This document shows positions 1-5,860 of a DNA stretch of 6,186 nt, piece by piece (the first letter of the stretch is position 1; every line of letters starts with the position of its first letter). Where the stretch lies: NCBI GenBank assembly GCA_021787255.1, contig JAJYMD010000013.1, positions 1-6,186 on the forward strand, written 5' to 3'. The translations under genes and the position numbers were made by a program. The notes beneath the pieces are model-generated. The model saw only the letters and a program-made list of their open reading frames with translations, searched no databases and was not told the DNA's origin. Origin of the DNA: Actinomycetes bacterium. GTDB taxonomy: Bacteria > Actinomycetota > Acidimicrobiia > Acidimicrobiales > RAAP-2.

Positions 1-1
1 C

Positions 2-847
2 GGGCGCCATCCCTACGCGGAGCCGCTGCCCGAGATCGCGACGGTGCGCCGCCTGGGACGGGCGACGCTGGCGCGCTTCTGCGACGAGCACGTGCGGCCG
101 GCAGGCAGCGTCCTCGTGGTGGTCGGTGACCTCGACACCCGGCGGGTGGCCGAGACGGCGGACGCCGCGTGCGCCGTGTGGGGGGAGGCCCGCAGTGCCG
201 CCGAAGGGACGGCACCGTTGCCGCCCTCGGCGGGAGAGGCGCGGGGCGTGGCCGTCGTGGACCGCCCGGGGGCGGTGCAGTCGAACGTACGGATCGGGGC
301 GCGCTGCGCCACCCGCCACGACGCCGACTTCCCCGCCCTCGCGCTCGCGGTCAGCGTCTTCGGCGGCCACTTCACGAGCCGCCTCGTCGCCAACCTGCGC
401 GAGCGGCACGGGTACACGTACTCGCCGCGGGCCGCGGTGCGTGACCGGGTGCTCGCGTCCGAGGTCGCCGTGATGGCGGACGTCGGCACCGGGGTCACCG
501 CGCCCGCCCTTCGCGAGCTGCGCTACGAGCTCGCCCGGATGGCGACGGAGGAGGTGCCGGCGGACGAGCTCGACGCCGCGCGCCGCTACGTCACGGGCTC
601 GCTCGCGATGAGCGCGTCCACCCAGGCGGGACTCGCCTCGCTCCTCGCAGCCCTGGTCTCGTACGGGTTGGATCCCGGGTACCTCGAGCGCTACGCCCGG
701 GACCTCGCGGCCGTGGACCCCGGTGCGGTGCAGGCTGCAGCGGCGCGCTACCTCGGCCCGGCCCGGGTCACGACCGCGATCGTGGGCGACGCGGCGCTCG
801 TGGCGGGCCCGCTGTCGGCCCTCGACGAGGTGACCGTCGCGAAGTGA
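2..847 (+). CDS. M16 family metallopeptidase-like protein, C-terminal part (5' truncated by window)
   Basis: The reading frame is open from the first complete codon at position 2 to TGA at 845-847, so the start lies upstream of the window; 281 residues are visible. The beginning (HPYAEPLPE, then a stretch ending in LVVVGD at about residues 38-43) matches the end of the first M16 domain. After a variable linker (about residues 60-85) a second domain begins. It carries the M16 C-domain signature GGHFTSRL (121-128) followed by LRERHGYTY (132-140), with the conserved Arg and Tyr that help bind substrate. The zinc-binding HxxEH motif would lie upstream and cannot be seen. This could therefore be a catalytic peptidase or an inactive partner subunit; such proteins often occur as adjacent pairs. 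No signal peptide can be judged. Family assignment is secure, activity is not. Confidence 0.88.
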   Translation, partial: GRHPYAEPLPEIATVRRLGRATLARFCDEHVRPAGSVLVVVGDLDTRRVAETADAACAVWGEARSAAEGTAPLPPSAGEARGVAVVDRPGAVQSNVRIGARCATRHDADFPALALAVSVFGGHFTSRLVANLRERHGYTYSPRAAVRDRVLASEVAVMADVGTGVTAPALRELRYELARMATEEVPADELDAARRYVTGSLAMSASTQAGLASLLAALVSYGLDPGYLERYARDLAAVDPGAVQAAAARYLGPARVTTAIVGDAALVAGPLSALDEVTVAK

Positions 848-894
848 GCCGGCCGACCGCTCTCGCCCCGGGCAAGATCTTTCGCCCTCCCCGC

Positions 895-930
895 TTCGCC
901 ACGCCGCCGCGCAGGCCGTAGCCTCGCTGC
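895..930 (+). promoter_or_regulatory. Putative leaderless promoter of ctaG
   Basis: A TAGCCT hexamer at 919-924 fits the actinobacterial -10 pattern TAnnnT and ends six bases before the GTG at 931. That spacing would place the transcription start on or next to the start codon, giving a leaderless mRNA. A weak -35-like TTCGCC lies at 895-900 with an 18-nt spacer. No Shine-Dalgarno sequence is seen before the GTG, which agrees with leaderless translation. Short motifs like this also arise by chance. Confidence 0.45.
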
Positions 931-2022
931 GTGCAGCTCCTCGGCGTCCCCGGCGCGATCGGCGTGCCCGGGCGCGTGCCCGTGCCCACGGACGCGGTCC
1001 GAGCGCTCCCCGCGGTGCTGGCGCCGCTGGCGGGCGGCACCTTCCTGCACGTGGACCTCGCCCCCGGACCGATCGCAGTCCTGGTCGTGGCGCTCGCCCT
1101 GTACCTGTGGGGCGTGGCCCGCAACAACCGGCTCCACCCGCGCCACCCGTGGCCGGCGAAGAGGACCGCTGCCTTCGTGGGCGGCATCGCGGTGGTGGCG
1201 GTGGCCCTCGTCAGCTTCCTCGGCGTCTACGACACCACCTTGTTCTGGGACCACATGGTCCAGCACCTCATGCTGATCATGGTCGCGGCGAGCCTCTTCG
1301 CCGCCTCGTCGCCGGTCGACCTCGCGTGGCGTGCCAGCATCGGCGGCGCCCACCGGCGGTTCACGCGCTGGCTGCGCTCCCGTCCCTCCAGGCTCCTCGG
1401 CCACCCTGCGACCGCGTTCGTGCTCTACGGGGTGCTCGTGCCGCTCACCCACCTGACGGTGTTCTTCGACTACGCGATCGAGCTGCGCGCCGTCGACGAC
1501 CTCGAGCACTTCCTGTTCGTGGCGATCGGCTACCTCTTCTGGCGCAACATCTTCGGCCACGATCCCAACCGGTACCGGCTGCACCCCGCGGTCCGGGCGC
1601 TCCTGCTGTTCTTCGCAGTGCCGGTCGACACGTTCGTGGGTCTCTCGCTCGACAACGAGAGCCACGAGATCTTCCCCGCGTTCGCCGCGGAGCACCGGAC
1701 CTGGGGGCCGTCGCTCGTCGCCGACCTGCACCTCGGCGGCGTGATCATGTGGGTGGGCGGCGACATGCTTATGACGCTCGGCCTCATCCCGGTGATCGTC
1801 CAGTGGGTGCGGATGGACGAGCGTCGGGCGACACGCGTGGACCGGGTGCTCGACGCCTACTTCCCGGTCCCCGGCACGCTGGGCCCGTCCGGGGGCGCGG
1901 CGGGCGTCGGGGAGCGCGCCGGGCAGCCCACAGCCGGGTATGCCCTCGGGAGGCACACCCCCAGGCGCTCGACCGCGCGCGGGCCCGCCCGCGCCCGCGC
2001 CGAGCCAGGCGATCCGGCATGA
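931..2022 (+). CDS. ctaG: CtaG-like (caa3-type) cytochrome c oxidase assembly protein
   Basis: A 363-residue multi-pass membrane protein of the CtaG_caa3 family, thought to help mature the copper centres of haem-copper oxidases. About seven hydrophobic segments are visible, near residues 48-63, 79-98, 109-126, 160-178, 190-208, 221-240 and 268-290. Family-typical features are WDHMVQHLML (106-115, with H108 and H112), PLTH (171-174), FLFVAIGYLFWRNIFGHDP (194-212), FFAVPVDTFVGLSL (227-240) and DLHLGGVIMWVGGD (265-278). The conserved His and Asp residues are candidate metal ligands. The first in-frame start is GTG 931, because the frame is closed by TAG at 919-921. The tail after about residue 315 is rich in Gly, Ala, Pro and Arg, lacks recognisable structure and is probably cytoplasmic. 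The stop overlaps the start of the UbiB-like gene, implying one transcript. It is not the unrelated Cox11-type protein also named CtaG. Confidence 0.88.
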   Translation: MQLLGVPGAIGVPGRVPVPTDAVRALPAVLAPLAGGTFLHVDLAPGPIAVLVVALALYLWGVARNNRLHPRHPWPAKRTAAFVGGIAVVAVALVSFLGVYDTTLFWDHMVQHLMLIMVAASLFAASSPVDLAWRASIGGAHRRFTRWLRSRPSRLLGHPATAFVLYGVLVPLTHLTVFFDYAIELRAVDDLEHFLFVAIGYLFWRNIFGHDPNRYRLHPAVRALLLFFAVPVDTFVGLSLDNESHEIFPAFAAEHRTWGPSLVADLHLGGVIMWVGGDMLMTLGLIPVIVQWVRMDERRATRVDRVLDAYFPVPGTLGPSGGAAGVGERAGQPTAGYALGRHTPRRSTARGPARARAEPGDPA

Positions 2023-3485
2023 CGGCGGAGCCGGCGGGCGGCGAGAACGTCCCGCGCGTGCACCGCCGGCGGCTGCCGGATCCCGACCGCGGGCAGCTGC
2101 TCGCCCGGGGAGCGGAGATCGGGGCGGCCGGGCTGCGCCACCTCGCACCGCTCGCCGCGCGCCAGGCGCTCCACCTGCGCTCCTCGCGCCGCTTCCTGCC
2201 GGCGGTGGACGTCGCCCGGCCGCTCCGGTCGATGTTCGAGGACCTCGGCGGGACGTTCATGAAGTTCGGCCAGCTGGTCGCGTCGTCGCCCGGCCTCTTC
2301 GGCGACGCGGTCGCCGAAGAGTTCCGGGCGTGCCTCGACACGGGGCCGCCGGTCCCCTTCGACCAGGTCTGCTCCTGCATCGAGGGGGACCTCGGGATGG
2401 ACCTCGGCGAGGCGTTCGCGAGCATCGACCCGGAGCCGATCGGCAGGGCGTCGATCGCCGTCGTCTACCGGGGGCGCCTCCACGACGGGCGCGAGGTCGC
2501 GGTCAAGGTCCTCCGACCCGGGATCGACCTCCAGGTGTCGGCGGACCTGCACCTCATGGTGCCGCTCGCCGCGCTCGTCGCCAGGGAGACGGGGGAGCAG
2601 ATGGCCGGGTCGATCCTCCAACTGCTCGACGGGCTCGACCAGCAGCTCGGCGAGGAGCTCGACTTGCGCAACGAAGCCCGGGCGCTCCAGCACTTCCGGG
2701 CGCTCGCCGGCGAGACGCACCTCGAGAGGATCGTCGTCCCCGAGCCCTACGTCGAGCTGTCGGGCCAGAACGTCCTCACGATGGAGCTGCTCCACGGGGT
2801 GGCGATCGACGACCTCGCAAAGGCGGCGCAGATGGGCTACGACCCTGCGCCGCTCGTCGAGGAGGTCGTGCGGGCGTTCTTCACCACGACGGTGCGCTGG
2901 GGCGCGTTCCACGGCGACCTGCACGCGGGCAACATGCTCCTGCTCGAGGACGGTCGTCTCGGCATCATCGACTGGGGCATCGTCGGGCGTCTCGACCCGA
3001 GCACGCACCGGTTCGTGGTCAAGCTGCTCGAGGCGGTGCTCGGCGACGAGTCCGCGTGGCCGGAGATCACCGCCCACCTCACCCGGACCTACGGGCGGGC
3101 GATCCAGGTGGGCCTGGGGCTGTCCGACGACCAGCTCACCGCGTTCCTGCGCGGCCTCATCGAGCCGGCGCTGACGCGGCCGTTCGGAGAGGTGAGCCTC
3201 GCGGCGCTCATCGAGGCGCCGCTCGTCCAAGCGGCCAAGGCCCGGGGCGCCCAGGCGCACGCGTGGACGGTGCGCGCCGCCCTGCTCCGGTTGCGCACCA
3301 ACCGCCGGATGCGGCGCATCGCCGACGAGGCGGGTGGCCTCATGTCCGACTTCACACGGGGGATGGTGCTGCTCGCCAAGCAGTTCATGTACTTCGAGCG
3401 CTACGGCAAGCTCTTCCTCGCCGACCGCCCGGTGCTCGCCGACCGCGAGTTCCTCTCCGACCTCGTCGCCCGCTCACCCGTGTGA
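2019..3485 (+). CDS. ABC1/AarF/UbiB family atypical protein kinase-like protein
   Basis: A 488-residue member of the ABC1/ADCK/UbiB family, whose members support ubiquinone or other isoprenoid-lipid metabolism through ATP-dependent activity of uncertain substrate. Visible motifs, in order: the family-specific KxGQ (K82-F-G-Q85); a glycine/alanine-rich loop, GRASIA (142-147); the ATP-binding lysine in AVKV (K163); ExD (E213-L-D215); the catalytic loop HGDLHAGN (298-305, with D300 and N305); and a DFG-equivalent DWG (D318-W-G320). All key kinase-like residues are therefore present. The C terminus shows no clear pair of transmembrane helices, unlike proteobacterial UbiB, so membrane association would be indirect. 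The start ATG 2019 overlaps the ctaG stop as ATGA, a typical coupling arrangement, and no strong ribosome binding site is seen. In a menaquinone-using actinobacterium a role in ubiquinone synthesis would be unlikely, so no gene symbol is given. Confidence 0.9.
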   Translation: MTAEPAGGENVPRVHRRRLPDPDRGQLLARGAEIGAAGLRHLAPLAARQALHLRSSRRFLPAVDVARPLRSMFEDLGGTFMKFGQLVASSPGLFGDAVAEEFRACLDTGPPVPFDQVCSCIEGDLGMDLGEAFASIDPEPIGRASIAVVYRGRLHDGREVAVKVLRPGIDLQVSADLHLMVPLAALVARETGEQMAGSILQLLDGLDQQLGEELDLRNEARALQHFRALAGETHLERIVVPEPYVELSGQNVLTMELLHGVAIDDLAKAAQMGYDPAPLVEEVVRAFFTTTVRWGAFHGDLHAGNMLLLEDGRLGIIDWGIVGRLDPSTHRFVVKLLEAVLGDESAWPEITAHLTRTYGRAIQVGLGLSDDQLTAFLRGLIEPALTRPFGEVSLAALIEAPLVQAAKARGAQAHAWTVRAALLRLRTNRRMRRIADEAGGLMSDFTRGMVLLAKQFMYFERYGKLFLADRPVLADREFLSDLVARSPV

Positions 3486-3494
3486 CGTGCGCCC

Positions 3495-3526
3495 GCGCCG
3501 TGGCCAGCGGCCGGCCCGCACGGCGC
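3495..3526. terminator. Possible bidirectional terminator hairpin between convergent genes
   Basis: A perfect 8-bp inverted repeat (GCGCCGTG at 3495-3502, CACGGCGC at 3519-3526) encloses a 16-nt GC-rich loop. It sits in the 45-nt gap between the UbiB-like stop (3485) and the stop of the minus-strand mscL-like gene (3531). There is no T-run on either side, so it is not a classical intrinsic terminator. GC-rich hairpins without U-tracts are plausible in such genomes, but short inverted repeats are common in sequence this GC-rich. Confidence 0.35.
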
Positions 3527-3530
3527 TCGG

Positions 3531-3959
3531 TCAGGCGCCGGGCTCCGGCGCGGCGGCGGGGGCGGCGCCGGCCGATCCCCCTGTCACGGGCAGGACGCTC
3601 GAGCAGTACTTGCACTTCGTCGCGGCGACCGGGAGGTCGTCGGAGAGGCAGTAGGGGCAGGTCTTGGCCGGGGCCGGGTCGCCGAACGCGGTCACTCCCC
3701 GGCGCGCCTGGACGTGCTTGTACGGGACGACGACCGCGAAGTACACGACGATCATGAAGACGACGAAGTAGACGACCGCCGAGATGAACGAGCCGAGGTC
3801 CACGAAGGTGCTCGTGCTCGCGGCCGCCCCGAGCTGCGCACCGAGCGCGATCGGGTGGTCGCCCTGGGCGCGGTTGACGATCGGGTCGATGATGCTTGTC
3901 GTGCACGCCTTGACGAGCCCGCTGAACGCGAGCGCCACCATCAGGCCGACGGCGACCAC
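3531..3959 (-). CDS. mscL: MscL-like large-conductance mechanosensitive channel protein with C-terminal zinc ribbon
   Basis: Read on the minus strand from GTG 3959 to TGA 3533-3531, this gives 142 residues. Residues 1-30 (VAVGLMVALAFSGLVKA followed by SIIDPIVNR) match MscL transmembrane helix 1 and the start of the periplasmic loop. Residues about 58-78 (FISAVVYFVVFMIVVYFAVVV) match helix 2, followed by a basic stretch. Where MscL has its cytoplasmic helix, this protein has a zinc-ribbon-like pair CPYC (C101, C104) and CKYC (C116, C119), then a low-complexity Ala/Pro/Gly tail. MscL forms a homopentameric tension-gated pore that releases solutes on osmotic downshock. The GTG is preceded by GGAGA at 7-nt spacing. 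However, it starts about where helix 1 begins, so the usual N-terminal amphipathic helix is missing, although a family-like Gly-Asp lies just before it in frame. The only earlier ordinary start, ATG 4190, lies antisense inside the ferredoxin gene. Family call fairly sure; start uncertain. Confidence 0.78.
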   Translation of the reverse strand: MVAVGLMVALAFSGLVKACTTSIIDPIVNRAQGDHPIALGAQLGAAASTSTFVDLGSFISAVVYFVVFMIVVYFAVVVPYKHVQARRGVTAFGDPAPAKTCPYCLSDDLPVAATKCKYCSSVLPVTGGSAGAAPAAAPEPGA

Positions 3960-3966
3960 GACGACG

Positions 3967-3971
3967 TCTCC
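3967..3971 (-). promoter_or_regulatory. Ribosome binding site supporting the GTG 3959 start
   Basis: On the minus strand GGAGA reads from 3971 down to 3967, separated by 7 nt from GTG at 3959-3957. This is the only Shine-Dalgarno-like site placed correctly before an in-frame start of the mscL-like gene, and it decides the start chosen there. Confidence 0.5.
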
Positions 3972-4015
3972 GGCCGCGGCGCCCGGGGCCGGTGCCCGGG
4001 GGCCGGCGAGGTCGG

Positions 4016-4021
4016 TATGCT
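4016..4021 (+). promoter_or_regulatory. Candidate -10 box for the ferredoxin-gltX unit
   Basis: TATGCT (TAnnnT pattern) lies in the 117-nt divergent intergenic region, 55 nt before the ferredoxin GTG. No convincing -35 hexamer is present. If used, transcription would begin near 4028 and leave a leader of about 50 nt containing the ribosome binding site. It would also exclude the in-frame ATG at 4017, which would fall upstream of the mRNA start. No equally good box was seen for the divergent mscL-like gene. Confidence 0.35.
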
Positions 4022-4060
4022 GCGGGCCGCCGGGGCCTTCGTGCCGGGTCGGCGATCGTC

Positions 4061-4070
4061 GAGGAGGAGG
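4061..4070 (+). promoter_or_regulatory. Strong ribosome binding site of the ferredoxin gene
   Basis: The purine-rich GAGGAGGAGG ends 6 nt before GTG 4077. It selects this GTG over the upstream in-frame ATG 4017, which would add a 20-residue arginine-rich extension not expected in this small ferredoxin family. Confidence 0.7.
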
Positions 4071-4076
4071 TTCCGC

Positions 4077-4274
4077 GTGAAGGTCGTGGTCGACTTCGAC
4101 GTGTGCGCGAGCAACGCGGTGTGCATGGGCATCGTGCCGGAGGTGTTCGAGGTGCGGGACGACGGCTTCCTCTACGTGCTCGACGAGCATCCTCCCGAGA
4201 CGCTGCGCGACCGGCTCCGCGAGGCGGTGAACAGCTGCCCGACCGGCGCCATCTCGCTCGTCGAGGACGAGTGA
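4077..4274 (+). CDS. Small single-cluster ferredoxin (3Fe-4S or atypical 4Fe-4S type)
   Basis: A 65-residue acidic protein beginning MKVVVDFDVC. It has the cluster motif C10-x2-N13-x2-C16 and a distant C54-P55 within NSCPTGAI (52-59). A standard 4Fe-4S motif would have cysteine at position 13. The Asn there is typical of the actinobacterial CxxXxxC...CP ferredoxins, many of which carry a 3Fe-4S cluster and pass electrons to cytochrome P450s or other oxidoreductases. Length and the GAIxLVEDE-type ending are normal for the group. No P450 or ferredoxin reductase lies in the window, so the partner is unknown. The gene has a strong ribosome binding site and ends 7 nt before gltX, so co-transcription is likely. 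Family identity is clear; cluster type is inferred. Confidence 0.92.
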   Translation: MKVVVDFDVCASNAVCMGIVPEVFEVRDDGFLYVLDEHPPETLRDRLREAVNSCPTGAISLVEDE

Positions 4275-4281
4275 CGGCGGG

Positions 4282-5772
4282 GTGAGCCCCCCGCGCGTCC
4301 GCTTCGCTCCGTCGCCGACCGGCTACTTCCACGTCGGCAGCGGTCGTACGGCGCTGTTCAACTGGCTCTTCGCGCGACGCCACCGCGGCGTGTTCATCCT
4401 GCGCATCGAGGACACCGACACCGAGCGCAACCGGGAGGAGTGGGTCGAGGGGATCGTCTCGGCCCTGGCGTGGCTCGGGATGGAGCCCGACGAGGGCCCC
4501 TACCGGCAGTCCGAGCGGGCCGACCGCTACCGGGCGGCCATCGACGCGCTGTGGAGCGCCGGGTACCTGTACGCATGCGACTGCACCACGGAGGCGGTGC
4601 AGGCCCGCACCGAGCGGAACGCAACCCCCGGCTACGACGGCTTCTGCCGCGACCGGGGGCTTTCCCGCGAGGGCAACGCGCTGCGGTTCCGGACGCCGGA
4701 CGAGGGCGAGACGCAGGTGCGGGACCTCGTTCGCGGGACGGTGACCTTCCGCCACGAGACGATGGAGGACTTCGTGGTGGCCCGATCGAGCGGGCGCCCC
4801 CTCTTCGTGCTCGCCAACATCGTCGACGACCGGGACATGGCCATCACGCACGTGATCCGCGGCGAGGAGCTGCTGCCGAGCGCGCCGAAGGCGATCCTCA
4901 TCTGGCACGCGCTGGACTCGGCGGCCGGGGGGCAGGCGGTCCCGGGCGGGACCGGCGAGCTGCCGGTCTGGGCGCACCTGCCGATCCTGGTCAACGAGCA
5001 GCGCAAGAAGCTCTCCAAGCGGAGGGACCCCGTGGCGGTCGAGCTCTACCGGGACGAGGGCTACCTGCCCGAGGCACTGCGCAACTACCTCGCGCTCCTC
5101 GGCTGGAGCCCGCCGGGCGGCACCGAGAAGGTGCCCGTCGACACGCTCGTCGAGCACTTCTCGCTCGAGGACGTCAACCACTCGCCGGCCTTCTTCGACG
5201 TGCGAAAGCTCGCCCACATGAACGGGGAGTACATCCGGGACCTGTCCGCCGCGGAGTTCGTGGAGCGGGCGCGGCCGTGGGTGCAGCCGGAGGGGGAGGA
5301 GCGAGAGGGTCGTTGGGTGCCAGCGCACGCGCAGCGGCCGCCGTGGCCGCCGGAGCGGTTCGACGAGGCGGTGTTCTCGAGGCTGGCGCCGCTCGTCCAG
5401 GAGCGGGTCGCCACGCTGAGCGAGGCGCCGGCCATGGTGGACTTCGTGTTCCTGCCCGACCCGGTCGTGGACGAGGCCTCGTGGGAGAAGGCGATCGGCC
5501 GCGACCCCGACGCCCCGGCGCTCCTCGCCGCCGCCGCCGACGCGTACGAGGGGTGCGAGTGGCGTGCCGAGGCGTTGCGAGCGGCCACCGCCGACCTGGC
5601 GGAGTCCGCCGGACGCAAGCTCGCCAAGGCGCAGGCCCCCGTGCGGGTGGCGGTCACCGGGCGCACGGTCGGGCCACCGCTGTTCGAGTCGCTCGAGGTG
5701 CTCGGCCGGGACGAGGTGCTGCGGCGGCTGCGGGCGGCCATCGAGCGGGCGCTCGACGCCGCGCCAGGCTGA
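4282..5772 (+). CDS. gltX: Glutamyl-tRNA synthetase
   Basis: A cytoplasmic class I aminoacyl-tRNA synthetase of 496 residues, the usual length for bacterial GluRS, which charges tRNA-Glu with glutamate using ATP. The HIGH-type motif lies in PSPTGYFHVGSGRTALFNWL (10-29, with H17-V-G19). RIEDTD (41-46) binds the substrate, VIRGEELL (191-198) is the GluRS equivalent of IRGxDxL, and the KMSKS loop is KLSKR (243-247). A degenerate zinc-site pattern remains (C99-x-C101, C122), with Asp at position 124 where Escherichia coli has histidine. Residues from about 330 form the anticodon-binding part; a polar, Pro/Trp-rich stretch at 335-358 looks like a lineage-specific loop. The start is GTG 4282, giving MSPPRVRFAPSPTG, just after the ferredoxin stop. 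Whether it is discriminating or also charges tRNA-Gln cannot be told. GluQ-RS is excluded by the full-length C-terminal region. Confidence 0.97.
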   Translation: MSPPRVRFAPSPTGYFHVGSGRTALFNWLFARRHRGVFILRIEDTDTERNREEWVEGIVSALAWLGMEPDEGPYRQSERADRYRAAIDALWSAGYLYACDCTTEAVQARTERNATPGYDGFCRDRGLSREGNALRFRTPDEGETQVRDLVRGTVTFRHETMEDFVVARSSGRPLFVLANIVDDRDMAITHVIRGEELLPSAPKAILIWHALDSAAGGQAVPGGTGELPVWAHLPILVNEQRKKLSKRRDPVAVELYRDEGYLPEALRNYLALLGWSPPGGTEKVPVDTLVEHFSLEDVNHSPAFFDVRKLAHMNGEYIRDLSAAEFVERARPWVQPEGEEREGRWVPAHAQRPPWPPERFDEAVFSRLAPLVQERVATLSEAPAMVDFVFLPDPVVDEASWEKAIGRDPDAPALLAAAADAYEGCEWRAEALRAATADLAESAGRKLAKAQAPVRVAVTGRTVGPPLFESLEVLGRDEVLRRLRAAIERALDAAPG

Positions 5773-5773
5773 C

Positions 5774-5860
5774 ATGGAGGCGGCCGCGCCGTCGGGGTCC
5801 GCCGCGCCGTCGGGGTCCGCCGCGCCGTCGGGGTCGGGGACCGGCCCGGCGACCTGCTGA
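5774..5860 (+). CDS. Possible 28-residue leader ORF of low complexity
   Basis: ATG 5774 begins one base after the gltX stop and runs to TGA 5858-5860, whose last base is the first base of the next ATG (TGATG). The product is 28 residues, mainly three AAPSGS repeats, then GTGPATC. It resembles no known protein and has only a weak upstream purine run. It could couple translation from gltX to the DUF218 gene, or simply be an open frame created by the repeat. Treated as doubtful. Confidence 0.22.
   Translation: MEAAAPSGSAAPSGSAAPSGSGTGPATC
5783..5836 (+). repeat. Three tandem copies of an 18-nt GC-rich unit
   Basis: The unit GCCGCGCCGTCGGGGTCC occurs head to tail at 5783-5800, 5801-5818 and 5819-5836. 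The first two copies are identical and the third differs only in its last base (G for C). The period is a multiple of three, so changes in copy number would keep every frame open. It fills most of the 87-nt gap between gltX and the next gene and looks like a minisatellite that could vary by slippage. Confidence 0.9.

Noticed and set aside
868..888. Possible terminator hairpin after the M16 gene (GGGC...GCCC around AAGATCTT)
   Set aside because: Only a 4-bp outer stem with an imperfect interior and no T-run; too weak to call.
748..3260. Long minus-strand open frames opposite ctaG and the UbiB-like gene (748-2148 and 1857-3260)
   Set aside because: Both have biased, domain-free translations and mirror the codon structure of confident plus-strand genes; treated as shadows.
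1940..3757. Plus-strand 605-codon frame overlapping the UbiB-like gene in another frame
   Set aside because: Arg/Pro/Ala-rich translation without motifs, while the alternate frame carries all kinase-like motifs.
4017..4076. Alternative ferredoxin start at ATG 4017
   Set aside because: It adds an arginine-rich 20-residue extension, lacks a ribosome binding site and overlaps the candidate -10 box; GTG 4077 has a strong site.
3960..4190. N-terminal extension of the mscL-like gene to ATG 4190
   Set aside because: The extension would be read codon-for-codon opposite the ferredoxin over 114 nt and encodes a His/Pro-rich segment unlike MscL. A well-spaced ribosome binding site favours GTG 3959.
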